Source: Thauera sp. (GTDB lineage: Bacteria; Pseudomonadota; Gammaproteobacteria; Burkholderiales; Rhodocyclaceae). From it: DNA of 64,000 bases. The DNA lies in assembly GCA_017302295.1 (NCBI GenBank), contig JAFLDS010000010.1, positions 62,001-126,000 of the forward strand. The letters are read 5' to 3'. Both the position numbers and the translations under genes were made by a program. The notes under the pieces were generated by a model. That model was given only the letters and a program-made list of their open reading frames with translations. It was not told the DNA's origin and made no database searches. Shown one piece after another: positions 48,631 through 60,146 of this stretch (positions are counted from its first letter, which is position 1; each line of letters opens with the position of its first letter).

Positions 48631-49418
48631 AGAGTGTCCTCGATACCCTTCGGCGCATCGGCGCGATGACCGTCGATGGCGTCTGGCGTGTGGGCTTCGC
48701 GACGCGTTTCCTGATCGCGATCCTGATGTATTCCGGTCAGTCGCTACGCCGCCTGCAGCTGACGATGCGCGAGATCTACTTCAGCGGCGTGCTGTCGCTG
48801 CTGATCATCATCGTGTCCGGTCTGTTCGTCGGCCTGGTGCTCGGCCTGCAGGGCTACGAGACCCTGCAGCGCTACGGCTCGTCGGAGGCGCTCGGCGTGC
48901 TGGTGGCGCTGTCGCTGACGCGCGAGCTGGGGCCGGTGGTGGCCGGGCTGCTGTTCGCCAGTCGCGCCGGTTCGGCGGTCACGGCCGAGATCGGTCTGAT
49001 GAAGGCGACCGAGCAGCTGAAGGCGATGGACATGATGGCGGTCAACCCGATCGCGCGCGTCGTCGCGCCGCGTTTCTGGGGTGGCGTCATTTCCATGCCG
49101 CTGCTGGCGGCGATGTTTTCGGCGATGGGCGTGTTCGGCGGCTGGCTGATCGGCGTCGTCGTGATCGGCGTCGATGACGGCGCCTTCTGGTCGCAGATGC
49201 AGGCTGCGGTCGATTTTCGCTACGACGTGTTGAACGGCGTGATCAAGTCGGTGGTCTTTGGTGTTGCGGTGTCGCTGATCGCGGTGTTCGAAGGCTACGA
49301 TTGCAACCCGACAGCCGAAGGCGTGTCGCGCGCGATCACGCGCACCGTGGTGACATCGGCGCTGGCCATCCTCGCGCTCGATTTCGTGCTCACCTCTTTC
49401 ATGTTCCGGGGTCAATGA
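48627..49418 (+). CDS. mlaE: Phospholipid ABC transporter permease MlaE
   Basis: The 263-residue MlaE permease has five or six hydrophobic helices and the family stretch ELGPVVAGLLFASRAGSAVTAEIGLMK. It forms the membrane part with MlaF, D and B. It overlaps mlaF and mlaD by 4 bp each. Confidence 0.95.
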   Translation: MKSVLDTLRRIGAMTVDGVWRVGFATRFLIAILMYSGQSLRRLQLTMREIYFSGVLSLLIIIVSGLFVGLVLGLQGYETLQRYGSSEALGVLVALSLTRELGPVVAGLLFASRAGSAVTAEIGLMKATEQLKAMDMMAVNPIARVVAPRFWGGVISMPLLAAMFSAMGVFGGWLIGVVVIGVDDGAFWSQMQAAVDFRYDVLNGVIKSVVFGVAVSLIAVFEGYDCNPTAEGVSRAITRTVVTSALAILALDFVLTSFMFRGQ

Positions 49419-49894
49419 TGAGTCGTACCACGCTCGACCTGTGGGTCGGCTTCTTTGTCGCGCTGGGTTTTGCCGCGCTGATCTTTCTGGCGATGAAGGT
49501 CGGCAACTTTTCTGGCCTCAACAGCGCTCCCACCTACACCGTCGAGGCGCCGTTCGACAACATCGGCGGCCTGAAAGTGCGTGCGCCGGTCAAGAGCGCA
49601 GGGGTGGTCGTCGGCCGCGTCGCCGGCATTCGCTTCGACCCCGAGCGCTATCGCGCGGTGGTCAGGCTCGAACTCGACCGCCAGTACGCGTTTCCCCGCG
49701 ATACCATTGCCACCATCCTGACCTCGGGTCTGCTGGGTGAGCAATACGTCGGCCTGGAGGCGGGCGGCGATCCCGAAATGTTTGCCAATGGCGACACCGT
49801 CGCGATGACGCAATCGGCGGTGGTGCTGGAAAAGCTGATCAGCCAGTTCATGTTCGACAAGGCTTCCGAGACGCCCGCTCCGGCGTCGAAGTGA
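49415..49894 (+). CDS. mlaD: Mla system substrate-binding MCE protein MlaD
   Basis: The 159-residue protein has one N-terminal transmembrane helix (LWVGFFVALGFAALIFLAMK) and an MCE domain (about 38-120; NIGGLKVRAPVKSAGVVVGR, TSGLLGEQYVGLEAGG). It forms the periplasmic hexameric ring. Two adjacent ATG codons are possible starts (49415 and 49418). Confidence 0.95.
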   Translation: MMSRTTLDLWVGFFVALGFAALIFLAMKVGNFSGLNSAPTYTVEAPFDNIGGLKVRAPVKSAGVVVGRVAGIRFDPERYRAVVRLELDRQYAFPRDTIATILTSGLLGEQYVGLEAGGDPEMFANGDTVAMTQSAVVLEKLISQFMFDKASETPAPASK

Positions 49895-49926
49895 CGGTGC
49901 GCAAATCCCCGCTGGAGATGAAAACA

Positions 49927-50796
49927 ATGAAGAATTTTGCCGCTAGGCTGACTTCCGTCCGGATGGGCGTGCGCGCCGCACCCCTGCTTGCGAGTGCGCT
50001 GCTGCTCGCCGGATGTGCCACCACGGCACGCAACCCGGCGGATCCGCTCGAGGGCTACAACCGGGCCATGTTCTCGTTCAACGAGCAGGTCGACAAGGTC
50101 GTCGTCAAGCCGGTCGCCGAGGTCTACGACGCGGTGCTGCCGGAGCCGCTGCACATCGCCATCGGCAATGTGTTCGGCAACCTGGCCGACCCCTGGATCG
50201 GTGTGAACAACCTGCTGCAGGGCAAGGTCGCCGATGCGCTCAGCGACATGATGCGCTTCCTCGTCAATTCGACTTTCGGCTTCCTCGGCGTCCTCGATGT
50301 CGCGAGCGAAGCCGGACTGCCCAAGCATGACGAGGACTTCGGCCAGACGCTCGGCCGCTGGGGCGTGGGCGAAGGCGCCTATTTCGTGCTCCCGTTCTTC
50401 GGCCCGCGCACGATCCGCGACGCGGCCGCCTTCCCGGCCGACCTCGCAGCCAATTCCGCCTGGGATGCGGGACATATCCCGACGCGCAACACCGTCACCG
50501 CGGTACGCATCACGCACCAGCGCTGGCGCCTGCTCGGTACCGAGAAGACGGTCGATGAGGGAACGCTCGACAAGTACGCCTATGTTCGCGATTTCTACCT
50601 CGAGCAGCGCCGGTACAAGGTTTTCGATGGCGCGCCGCCTCGGGTATATGAGGACTTCAATGGCGCGTCTGCGACGCCGCTCGGCAAGGGCGTCGACGTT
50701 GCGGCCACGACGGCCGTCGAGAATCTGGAACTGCTGGGCGGGGGCGGCTTGATGCTCGCTTATGGTCCCGCTGCGGATGAGTCCGGGAGCCGCTGA
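49927..50796 (+). CDS. mlaA: Outer-membrane lipoprotein MlaA (VacJ)
   Basis: The 289-residue lipoprotein has a signal with lipobox LLLAGCATT and the MlaA domain (DPLEGYNRAMFSFNEQVDK, GRWGVGEGAYFVLPFFGPRT). It pulls phospholipids out of the outer-membrane outer leaflet. The ATG at 49927 is chosen because GGAG lies 9 bp upstream and gives a normal signal peptide; GTG 49891 and ATG 49918 are other in-frame options. Having mlaA inside the mla operon is usual for betaproteobacteria. Confidence 0.94.
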   Translation: MKNFAARLTSVRMGVRAAPLLASALLLAGCATTARNPADPLEGYNRAMFSFNEQVDKVVVKPVAEVYDAVLPEPLHIAIGNVFGNLADPWIGVNNLLQGKVADALSDMMRFLVNSTFGFLGVLDVASEAGLPKHDEDFGQTLGRWGVGEGAYFVLPFFGPRTIRDAAAFPADLAANSAWDAGHIPTRNTVTAVRITHQRWRLLGTEKTVDEGTLDKYAYVRDFYLEQRRYKVFDGAPPRVYEDFNGASATPLGKGVDVAATTAVENLELLGGGGLMLAYGPAADESGSR

Positions 50797-51422
50797 TGCT
50801 GATGAGACGACTGCTTATGCTGTTCTGCGCCTGGCTGGCGCTGGCCGCGTCTGCGTCGGCGCAGACCATGGCGCCCGACGTCCTGGTGCGCGACGTGACC
50901 AACGAAGTCCTGGCCATCGTTCGTGCCGACAAGGCCATCCAGGCCGGCGACACGCGCCGCGTGATCGAACTCGTGGACGCCAAGGTGCTGCCGCATTTCG
51001 ACTTCCGTCGAATGACCATGCTTGCGGTCGGGCGCGACTGGCGCGATGCGACGCCGGCCCAGCAATCCCGCCTGACCGAGGCTTTCAGGACGCTGCTGGT
51101 GCGAACCTATGCGAATGCGCTGACGCAGTATCGTGACCAGGTGATCGACTTCAAGCCGGCGCGCTTTGCCGAGACGGACACCCGAGTGCAGATCCGCACC
51201 GAAGTCAAGCAGTCGGGTGCGCAGCCGATCGGCATCGACTACATGCTCGAGAAGTCCGACAAGGGCTGGAAGGTGTTCGACGTGGTCGTCGCCGGCGTGA
51301 GCCTGGTGACCAACTATCGAAGCAATTTCAGCCAGGAGATCCGTGCTGGTGGGGTGGACGGACTGATCCGGTCGATCGAGACGAAGAACCGTTCGCTCGA
51401 AGCGGAGCAGACGCGTCGATGA
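50796..51422 (+). CDS. mlaC: Periplasmic phospholipid-binding protein MlaC
   Basis: The 208-residue protein has a signal peptide (LLMLFCAWLALAASASAQ) and an MlaC/Ttg2 domain (VLPHFDFRRMTMLAVGRDWR, FRTLLVRTYANAL). It shuttles lipids between MlaA and MlaD. The ATG shares one base with the mlaA stop, and mlaB overlaps by 4 bp. Confidence 0.94.
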   Translation: MLMRRLLMLFCAWLALAASASAQTMAPDVLVRDVTNEVLAIVRADKAIQAGDTRRVIELVDAKVLPHFDFRRMTMLAVGRDWRDATPAQQSRLTEAFRTLLVRTYANALTQYRDQVIDFKPARFAETDTRVQIRTEVKQSGAQPIGIDYMLEKSDKGWKVFDVVVAGVSLVTNYRSNFSQEIRAGGVDGLIRSIETKNRSLEAEQTRR

Positions 51423-51718
51423 GCGCGGAGGCAAGCCCCGGTTACCTGCCCGTCGAAGGTCCTTTGACTGTGCGCACCGTCCCCGCGATGCTGGAAATGG
51501 GGCGCAGGCGGGCCGCCGAGGGGGATCTCGTGGTGGACTTCTCCGCCGTTGAGGAGGCCGACTCGGCCGCGCTTGCGCTTCTGCTCGACTGGTTTCGCGT
51601 TTCCCGTGCGGCAGGCCATCGCCTGCAGCTGACGGCTCTTCCCCAGGGCCTTGCAACGCTGGCTGCGCTGTACGACATCGACACGCTGTTACCCCTTTCC
51701 GAGGCGCGCAAGCAATGA
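51419..51718 (+). CDS. mlaB: STAS-domain protein MlaB
   Basis: The 99-residue cytosolic STAS protein (VVDFSAVEEADSAALALLLDW) is the small regulatory subunit of the MlaFEDB complex. It overlaps mlaC and the next ABC gene by 4 bp each, so the next transporter is probably on the same transcript. Confidence 0.9.
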   Translation: MSAEASPGYLPVEGPLTVRTVPAMLEMGRRRAAEGDLVVDFSAVEEADSAALALLLDWFRVSRAAGHRLQLTALPQGLATLAALYDIDTLLPLSEARKQ

Positions 51719-52614
51719 GCACAGCGGCCATCCGCATCCAGGCGGTCACCAAGAGTTACGGCGCACTGAAAGCGCTCGGCGGTGTTGACCTCGAAATTGC
51801 GCAAGGTGAGTTCTTTGGGCTGCTCGGCCCCAACGGCGCGGGCAAGACGACATTGATCTCCTCGCTTGCGGGCATCGTCAGGCCCGACGGTGGCTCGCTG
51901 GAGGTGATGGGGCACAACGTCGTCAGCGATTATCGCAACGCGCGCCGCAACCTGGGCGTGGTGCCGCAGGAGCTCGTCTTCGATCCATTCTTCTCGGTGC
52001 GCGAGCTGCTGCGCATCCAGTCGGGCTATTTCGGCATCCGCAGCAACGATGACTGGATCGACGAAATCCTCGCCAGCCTGGACCTCACGGGCAAGGCCAA
52101 TGCCAACATGCGGGCGTTGTCGGGCGGCATGAAGCGGCGCGTGCTGGTGGCGCAGGCGCTGGTGCACCGGCCCCCGGTGATCGTGCTCGACGAGCCGACC
52201 GCGGGCGTCGATGTGGAATTGCGCCAGGGACTGTGGCACTTCATCCGCAAGCTGAACCGCGACGGCCACACCATCGTGCTGACCACGCACTATCTCGAGG
52301 AGGCGGAGGCTCTGTGCGGGCGCATCGCCATGCTCAAGAGCGGTCGCATCGTCGCATTGGACACCACCGAGAATCTGTTGCGCCGCTTCGCCACCCACAG
52401 TCTGCGCGTGCGCCTGCAACAGCCCGAGGTCGGCCTGGCGCTGGGCGGGGCAGCGGCCGAGGAAGGAGGCTGGATCGAGTTCGGCTTCGACAGCTACCAG
52501 GATGTGGAATCCCTGCTGGCGCGGCTGCGCGAGGCCAACGCCGGCCTGGTCGAGATGCAGCTGGGGGCGCCCGATCTCGAGCGCGTCTTCGTGGAGGTGA
52601 TGAATCGTGCGTGA
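51715..52614 (+). CDS. ABC transporter ATPase (YadG-like)
   Basis: The 299-residue ATPase has Walker A GPNGAGKTTLISSL, signature LSGGMKRRVLVAQAL and Walker B IVLDEPTAGVD. It pairs with the permease that starts 8 bp inside its end. This ATPase/permease pair sits between mlaB and bolA in many betaproteobacteria; E. coli YadGH are relatives. The substrate is unknown. Confidence 0.9.
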   Translation: MSTAAIRIQAVTKSYGALKALGGVDLEIAQGEFFGLLGPNGAGKTTLISSLAGIVRPDGGSLEVMGHNVVSDYRNARRNLGVVPQELVFDPFFSVRELLRIQSGYFGIRSNDDWIDEILASLDLTGKANANMRALSGGMKRRVLVAQALVHRPPVIVLDEPTAGVDVELRQGLWHFIRKLNRDGHTIVLTTHYLEEAEALCGRIAMLKSGRIVALDTTENLLRRFATHSLRVRLQQPEVGLALGGAAAEEGGWIEFGFDSYQDVESLLARLREANAGLVEMQLGAPDLERVFVEVMNRA

Positions 52615-53434
52615 CCCGCAATCCCATGTGATGCCGGCGCCGGCGCCGCGCATCGAGCCGATGCCGGTCGATTCGCCGCTGACCGGTTTCCGCACGCTGC
52701 TGTACAAGGAGGTGCTGCGTTTCTGGAAAGTGTCGTTCCAGACCGTCGCGGCGCCGGTGCTCAACGCGGTGCTGTATCTGGTGATCTTCGCGCATGTGCT
52801 GGACCGTCACGTCACCGTGTACGGCGACGTCTCCTACACCGCGTTCCTGGTGCCCGGCCTGGTGATGATGTCGGTGCTGCAGAACGCGTTCGCCAACAGT
52901 TCGTCGTCCCTGATCCAGAGCAAGATCACCGGCAACATCATCTTCGTGCTGCTGCCACCGCTGTCGTACCGCGAGTTCTACGCGGCCTACGTCATCGCCT
53001 CGACCCTGCGCGGCCTGTTCGTCGGCGCCGGGGTGCTGCTGGTGTCGCTGCCTTTCGTCGATCTGCCGATCGCCAACCCGCTCTGGGTGCTGGTGTTCGC
53101 GCTGATGGGCGGGGCGATCCTCGGCTCGTTCGGGGTGATCGCCGGCATCTGGGCGGAGAAGTTCGACCAGCTCGCAGCCTTCCAGAACTTCTTCATCATG
53201 CCGCTCACGATGCTGTCGGGCGTGTTCTATTCCATCCATTCGCTGCCCCAGATCTGGCAGAACGTGTCGCACTTCAACCCGTTCTTCTTCATGATCGACG
53301 GCTTCCGCTACGGCTTTTTCGGCCAGTCCGATACTTCGCCGTGGTTGTCGCTGGGCGTCGTCGTCACCTGTTTCGTCGTGCTCGCAGTGCTGACCCTGAC
53401 CATGCTGGGTCGCGGTTACAAGCTGCGCTCGTAA
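52607..53434 (+). CDS. ABC-2 type transporter permease (YadH-like)
   Basis: The 275-residue permease has about six hydrophobic helices and the ABC-2 pattern (LTMLSGVFYSIHSLPQIW, FNPFFFMIDGFRYGFFGQ). It starts with GTG and overlaps the ATPase gene by 8 bp. Substrate unknown. Confidence 0.9.
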   Translation: MRDPQSHVMPAPAPRIEPMPVDSPLTGFRTLLYKEVLRFWKVSFQTVAAPVLNAVLYLVIFAHVLDRHVTVYGDVSYTAFLVPGLVMMSVLQNAFANSSSSLIQSKITGNIIFVLLPPLSYREFYAAYVIASTLRGLFVGAGVLLVSLPFVDLPIANPLWVLVFALMGGAILGSFGVIAGIWAEKFDQLAAFQNFFIMPLTMLSGVFYSIHSLPQIWQNVSHFNPFFFMIDGFRYGFFGQSDTSPWLSLGVVVTCFVVLAVLTLTMLGRGYKLRS

Positions 53435-53444
53435 AGGATTCACC

Positions 53445-54960
<1,516 letters not shown>

Positions 54961-54978
54961 AGTGGGGGCAGGGAAGGT

Positions 54979-55002
54979 CCGGGTTGGCGACAGCCAGCCC
55001 GG
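54979..55002. terminator. Hairpin between convergent murA and rnk
   Basis: CCGGGTTGGC, loop GACA, GCCAGCCCGG form a 10-bp stem (one G-T pair) 18 bp after murA. There is no T run on either strand, so it may only assist termination. Confidence 0.4.
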
Positions 55003-55042
55003 AGGTGAATCGCGGCGGGATAGCGTTCCGGTGCTCGTTGCC

Positions 55043-55450
55043 TTACAGGTCGAACTGTCCGTTCGCTTCCGGTTGCCAGGTCACCTCGAGCACCTGGAGG
55101 CGGATCGCGTTCCCGTCCGGCGTCTTCCAGTCGATGATCTGGCCCACCGACAGGCCGAGCAGGGCGCTGCCCGCCGGCGAGAAGATCGACACCCGTCCGG
55201 CCTCGGCACGGGCATCCTTCGGGTAGGCGAGCGTCAGCTCGTATTCGCGGCCGGTGTTCTCCTCGAGGAAGCGTGCACGGCTGTTCATCGTGATCACGTC
55301 TGCCGGCATCGCCTCGGGTTCGCGCACGTCGGCGCGCTCGAGTTCGTCGCGAAGTCCGTCCAGATCGCTGCGGCTGCGGAAGGCGGGGAGGGACAGCAGA
55401 CCTTCCAGGCGCTCGAGGTCGCTTGACGAGACAATGATCGACGGCTTCAT
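55043..55450 (-). CDS. rnk: Nucleoside diphosphate kinase regulator (Rnk, GreA/B-like)
   Basis: The 135-residue protein has an N-terminal short coiled coil and a C-terminal GreA/GreB FKBP-like domain (VSIFSPAGSALLGLSVGQII). Rnk binds RNA polymerase and affects nucleotide pools in other bacteria. It is opposite in strand to murA and hisG. Confidence 0.88.
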   Translation of the reverse strand: MKPSIIVSSSDLERLEGLLSLPAFRSRSDLDGLRDELERADVREPEAMPADVITMNSRARFLEENTGREYELTLAYPKDARAEAGRVSIFSPAGSALLGLSVGQIIDWKTPDGNAIRLQVLEVTWQPEANGQFDL

Positions 55451-55605
55451 GATTCACTTCCTGCGTGTGTCGCGCCGGTTTCCGGTGCGCATGCTCAACA
55501 AAAACAAATGGCCGAACCGCTGCGGGCGGTCCAGCCAACTGGCCGAGAGGCTAACAGAAGCTCAGCCGGGTTACAATGGCGCCCCGACCGCTCAAGGCTT
55601 TTCCC

Positions 55606-56250
55606 GTGTCCAGCATCACCCTTGCCCTGTCCAAGGGCCGCATCTTCGAAGAAACACTGCCGCTGCTTGCCGCGGCGGGCATTGTCCCGACCGACAACCC
55701 GGAGTCCTCGCGCAAGCTCATCATCGGCACCAACCGCCCCGACGTCCGCCTGGTCATCGTGCGCGCCACCGACACGCCGACCTATGTGCAGTACGGCGCG
55801 GCCGACCTCGGCATCGCCGGCAAGGACGTGCTGATCGAGCATGGCGGCGCGGGGCTTTACCAGCCGCTGGACCTCGGCATCGCGCGCTGCCGGTTGTGCG
55901 TCGCGGTGCAGAAGGGCTTCGACTATGCAGCGGCCACCCGCCCGGGCGGGCGCATCCGGGTCGCGACCAAATACATCGATGCAGCCAAGGCGCACTTTGC
56001 CGGCAAGGGCATGCATGTCGACCTGATCAAGCTCTATGGCTCGATGGAACTGGCGCCGCTGGTCGGGCTGGCCGACGCCATCGTCGACCTGGTGTCGACC
56101 GGCAGCACGCTGCGCGCCAACAATCTGGAAGAAGTGGAAGACATCATGCCGATCAGTTCGCGCCTGATCGTCAATCAGGCTTCGCTCAAGCTCAAGCGCG
56201 AACTGCTGCAGCCGGTGCTCGACGCCTTCGCCGGCGCAGTCCAATCCTGA
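55606..56250 (+). CDS. hisG: ATP phosphoribosyltransferase, short form
   Basis: First enzyme of histidine biosynthesis. The 214-residue protein starts [20 protein letters not shown] and ends DAFAGAVQS; it lacks the C-terminal regulatory domain of the long form, so it would need HisZ as partner, not seen here. The GTG at 55606 fits the family start; an ATG at 55576 would add ten residues. Confidence 0.95.
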   Translation: MSSITLALSKGRIFEETLPLLAAAGIVPTDNPESSRKLIIGTNRPDVRLVIVRATDTPTYVQYGAADLGIAGKDVLIEHGGAGLYQPLDLGIARCRLCVAVQKGFDYAAATRPGGRIRVATKYIDAAKAHFAGKGMHVDLIKLYGSMELAPLVGLADAIVDLVSTGSTLRANNLEEVEDIMPISSRLIVNQASLKLKRELLQPVLDAFAGAVQS

Positions 56251-56260
56251 GGTCCTGCCG

Positions 56261-57568
56261 ATGAGCCAGACGCCCATCCGTCGTCTCGACGCCCGCGATC
56301 CTGAATTCCTGTCCACGCTCGATGCGCTGCTCGCCTTCGAGGCCGCAGCCGACGAGCGCATCGATGCCGCCGTCAGCGAGATCCTGCGCGCCGTGCGCAC
56401 GACCGGCGATGCCGCGGTCGTCGAGTACACCCGTCGCTTTGACGGTCTCGACGTGCATTCGATGCCCGCGCTGGAGCTGCCGAAGGCCGCGTTGCACGCT
56501 GCGCTGGAGAGTCTCACCGTTGAGCAGCGCGAGGCGCTGCGCATCGCCGCGGACCGCGTGCGCGTCTATCACGAGCGCCAGAAAGGCGAGTCCTGGCACT
56601 ACACCGAGGCGGACGGAACGCGGCTGGGGCAGAAGGTCACGCCGCTCGATCGTGTCGGCCTCTATGTGCCGGGCGGGCGGGCATCCTACCCGAGCTCGGT
56701 GCTGATGAACGCGATTCCGGCCAAGGTGGCGGGCGTGGGCGAGCTCATCATGGTCGTTCCCACTCCGCGCGGCGAGAGGAATCCGCTGGTGCTGGCCGCC
56801 GCAGCGATCACCGGCGTCGATCGCGTGTTCACCATCGGTGGCGCGCAGGCGGTGGCCGCGTTGGCCTACGGCACGCAGACCATCCCGCAGGTGGACAAGA
56901 TCGTCGGGCCGGGCAATGCCTATGTGGCCGAAGCCAAGCGAAGGGTGTTCGGCACGGTGGGTATCGACATGGTGGCGGGTCCTTCCGAGGTGTTGATCAT
57001 CTCCGACGGCAGCGGTCATGCCGACTGGGTCGCGATGGATCTGTTCGCTCAGGCCGAGCACGACGAATTGGCACAATCCATCCTGCTGTGCACCGATACC
57101 GGCTTCATCGACGCGGTGCACGAAGCGATCGATCGTCTGCTGCCGACCATGCCACGGCGCGACACGATCGCGAAGTCGCTCGCCAGCCGCGGTGCGTTGA
57201 TTCATGTGGAGAGTCTCGAGCAGGCGTGCGCGATTGCCAACCGCATCGCGCCCGAGCACCTCGAGCTGTCGATGGATGATGCCGAGGCGTGGATCGACAA
57301 GATCCGTCACGCGGGGGCGATTTTCGTCGGCCACTGGGCGGTGGAGGCGCTGGGCGACTACTGCGCAGGCCCCAACCACGTGCTGCCCACGATGCGCAGC
57401 GCGCGCTTCTCGTCGCCGCTGGGTACCTACGATTTCCAGAAGCGCACGAGCATCGTCAACATCTCCGAAGCCGGTGCGCAGCATCTGGGCAAGGTGGCGT
57501 CCATCCTCGCGCACGGCGAGGGCCTGCAGGCGCATGCCCGCTCGGCGGAGATGCGTCTGAAGGTCTGA
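56261..57568 (+). CDS. hisD: Histidinol dehydrogenase
   Basis: The 435-residue zinc enzyme oxidises histidinol to histidine in the last two steps. Motifs [27 protein letters not shown] and [10 protein letters not shown] are present. Ends 1 bp before the convergent hisC. Confidence 0.97.
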   Translation: MSQTPIRRLDARDPEFLSTLDALLAFEAAADERIDAAVSEILRAVRTTGDAAVVEYTRRFDGLDVHSMPALELPKAALHAALESLTVEQREALRIAADRVRVYHERQKGESWHYTEADGTRLGQKVTPLDRVGLYVPGGRASYPSSVLMNAIPAKVAGVGELIMVVPTPRGERNPLVLAAAAITGVDRVFTIGGAQAVAALAYGTQTIPQVDKIVGPGNAYVAEAKRRVFGTVGIDMVAGPSEVLIISDGSGHADWVAMDLFAQAEHDELAQSILLCTDTGFIDAVHEAIDRLLPTMPRRDTIAKSLASRGALIHVESLEQACAIANRIAPEHLELSMDDAEAWIDKIRHAGAIFVGHWAVEALGDYCAGPNHVLPTMRSARFSSPLGTYDFQKRTSIVNISEAGAQHLGKVASILAHGEGLQAHARSAEMRLKV

Positions 57569-58642
57569 TCAGCCGCGGAGGATCGTCCTCAACGCATCGA
57601 GCAGCGCCTCGCACTGCTCGTCCGTCCCCACCGTGATGCGCAGGAACTGGTCGATGCGTGCTGCCTTGAAGTGGCGCACGATGATCGCGCGCTTGCGCAA
57701 TTCCGCAGCCAGTTCGGCGCCGTCGCGCTGCGGGTGACGGGCGAAGATGAAGTTCGCGGCCGAGGGCAGGACGTCGAAGCCCAGTGCGGCCATCTTTGCG
57801 ACCAGCACTTCGCGCGTGGCCACGACCTTGCGGCAGCTTTCGAGGAAAAACGCCTCGTCCTCGACCGAGGCCACGGCGCCGGCGATCGCGAGACGGTCGA
57901 GCGGGTAAGAGTTGAAGCTGTTCTTGACGCGCTCCAGCCCCTCGATCAGCGACGCATGGCCGGCCGCGAAGCCCACGCGCAGACCCGCCAGCGAGCGGCT
58001 CTTGGAAAAGGTGTGAACCACGAGCAGGTTCGGGTAACGGTCGACGAGGGGGATCGCGCTGTCCCCGCCGAAATCCACGTACGCCTCGTCCACCAGCACC
58101 GCCGCGTCCGGGTTGGCGGCGACGATGCGCTCGACGTCGGTGAGCGCCAGCGCCCGCCCGGTGGGTGCGTTCGGGTTGGGGAAGATGATCGCGCCGGGAA
58201 GATCGCCGCCTTGTGGCAGGTAATCCTCGACGCGGATCGAGTAGTCGTCGGCGAGCGGAATCATGCGATGGGCGATGTCGTAAAGCCCGCAATACACCGG
58301 GTAGAAACTGTAGGTGATGTCCGGAAACCACAGCGGACGCTCGTGCCTGAGCAGCGCCATGAAGGCATGTGCCAGCACCTCGTCAGAGCCGTTGCCGACG
58401 AAAATCTGTTCCGGCTGCAGGCCATGGCGCTTCGCCAGCGCCGCCTTCAGCGCATCGGCGTTCGGGTCTGGATACAGGCGCAGCGAATCATCGGTGGCCG
58501 CGCGGATCGCCTCCAGCGCCTTTGGCGACGGGCCGTAGGGGTGCTCGTTGGTGTTGAGCTTGACGAGCTTGTCCAGCTTGGGCTGTTCGCCCGGCACGTA
58601 GGGGGTCAGGCCGTGAACGACGGCGCTCCAGTAGCGGCTCAT
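57569..58642 (-). CDS. hisC: Histidinol-phosphate aminotransferase
   Basis: The 357-residue class I/II PLP aminotransferase has [18 protein letters not shown], a DEAYVDFGG motif and the PLP lysine in [14 protein letters not shown]. The ATG at 58642 fits the family start ([20 protein letters not shown]). It is on the opposite strand to the rest of the his genes, between hisD and hisB. Confidence 0.95.
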   Translation of the reverse strand: MSRYWSAVVHGLTPYVPGEQPKLDKLVKLNTNEHPYGPSPKALEAIRAATDDSLRLYPDPNADALKAALAKRHGLQPEQIFVGNGSDEVLAHAFMALLRHERPLWFPDITYSFYPVYCGLYDIAHRMIPLADDYSIRVEDYLPQGGDLPGAIIFPNPNAPTGRALALTDVERIVAANPDAAVLVDEAYVDFGGDSAIPLVDRYPNLLVVHTFSKSRSLAGLRVGFAAGHASLIEGLERVKNSFNSYPLDRLAIAGAVASVEDEAFFLESCRKVVATREVLVAKMAALGFDVLPSAANFIFARHPQRDGAELAAELRKRAIIVRHFKAARIDQFLRITVGTDEQCEALLDALRTILRG

Positions 58643-58799
58643 GCGGGTGTCTGTCTGTGGTGGCGGTGAGACGATCTGCAGGGCAGGCCTGAAACGCGAT
58701 AGCGCCGTTGCGGTCCACCCCATAGGCTGCGCGTTGCAGCTGGGTTGCCGGGCGATGTTATCATGCCGGTGACCAATCAATTTCCAGCCAGTATCCGCC

Positions 58800-59387
58800 A
58801 TGCGGCAAGCCGACGTCACACGCAACACCCTTGAAACCCGGATCTCGGTGCGCATCGATCTCGATGGCACCGGCAAGGGTGCGCTCGATACCGGCGTGCC
58901 TTTTCTCGATCACATGCTCGACCAGATCGTCCGTCATGGGCTGATCGATCTCGACGTCCGCTGCGAGGGCGATACGCACATCGACGACCACCACACCGTC
59001 GAAGACGTCGGTATCACCATTGGTCAGGCCTTTGCCAAGGCGCTCGGCGACAAGAAGGGCGTGCGCCGCTACGGTCATGCCTATGTACCGCTCGACGAGG
59101 CGCTGTCGCGCGTGGTGGTGGATTTCTCCGGCCGTCCCGGGCTGCATTATTTCGTCGAATACACACGGGCGCGCATCGGCAATTTCGATGTCGACCTGGC
59201 GCGCGAGTTCTTCCAGGGTTTCGTCAATCACGCGGGCGTCACGCTGCACATCGACAACCTGCGCGGCGACAACGCGCACCACCAGTGCGAGACGATCTTC
59301 AAGGCCTTCGCACGCGCCCTGCGCATGGCGGCCGAGCGCGACGAGCGTGCGGCGGGCGTCATCCCATCGACGAAGGGCGCGCTCTGA
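58800..59387 (+). CDS. hisB: Imidazoleglycerol-phosphate dehydratase
   Basis: The 195-residue monofunctional HisB starts [20 protein letters not shown] and has the metal-binding histidines in [13 protein letters not shown] and [17 protein letters not shown]. No phosphatase domain is present. Confidence 0.96.
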   Translation: MRQADVTRNTLETRISVRIDLDGTGKGALDTGVPFLDHMLDQIVRHGLIDLDVRCEGDTHIDDHHTVEDVGITIGQAFAKALGDKKGVRRYGHAYVPLDEALSRVVVDFSGRPGLHYFVEYTRARIGNFDVDLAREFFQGFVNHAGVTLHIDNLRGDNAHHQCETIFKAFARALRMAAERDERAAGVIPSTKGAL

Positions 59388-59448
59388 CCGCTCGGGCGGA
59401 TGCACCGGCTCTCCAATCACTGTCGCAATCATCCAGCGAGTTCTTCCG

Positions 59449-60087
59449 ATGACCTCTGTGGCCATCATCGACTACGGCATGGGCAATCTGCGTTCGGTTG
59501 CCAAAGCGATCGAGCATGTTGCGCCCGGCCACGATGTGTTCATTACTTCCGACCCGGTGCGTGTCGCCGAGGCGGCCCGGGTGGTGTTTCCCGGGCAGGG
59601 CGCGATGCCCGACTGCATGCGCGAACTCGATCTGCGCGGTCTGCGCCCTGCGGTGCTCGAGGCGGCGGCAAGCAAGCCCTTCCTGGGTATCTGCATCGGC
59701 CAGCAAATGCTGTTCGAGCACAGCGCCGAAGGCGATGTGCCGGGGCTGGGCATCCTGCCGGGTGAGGTGATCCGCTTCCCGGACGACGAGATGCGGGCTG
59801 CCGACGGTGCGCGTCTCAAGGTGCCGCACATGGGCTGGAACAAGGTGTGGCAAAGCGGGGCTCACCCGATGTGGGACGGTATTGCGGACGGCGAACGTTT
59901 CTACTTCGTGCACAGCTATTTCGTCGCGCCGAAGGTTTCGGGCCACGCCGCCGCACATACCGACTACGGCGTGCGCTTTACCAGTGCGGTAGCCCGGGCT
60001 AATATCTTCGCGGTCCAGTTCCACCCCGAGAAGAGCGCTGCAGCCGGCCTGCGCCTGCTCGCGAACTTCATCCAGTGGGCACCCTGA
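59449..60087 (+). CDS. hisH: Imidazole glycerol phosphate synthase, glutaminase subunit
   Basis: The 212-residue class I glutamine amidotransferase has the nucleophile in LGICIGQQMLFEHS (Cys about residue 83) and FHPEKS with His and Glu. It supplies ammonia to HisF. The ATG at 59449 follows AGCGAG. The frame is open upstream but only inside hisB. Confidence 0.96.
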   Translation: MTSVAIIDYGMGNLRSVAKAIEHVAPGHDVFITSDPVRVAEAARVVFPGQGAMPDCMRELDLRGLRPAVLEAAASKPFLGICIGQQMLFEHSAEGDVPGLGILPGEVIRFPDDEMRAADGARLKVPHMGWNKVWQSGAHPMWDGIADGERFYFVHSYFVAPKVSGHAAAHTDYGVRFTSAVARANIFAVQFHPEKSAAAGLRLLANFIQWAP

Positions 60088-60146
60088 ACTTCCTGCGCCT
60101 GCCTCACCGCGCGTTTCCCTTCCCAGCTCAAGAAATCTGAACCGGT

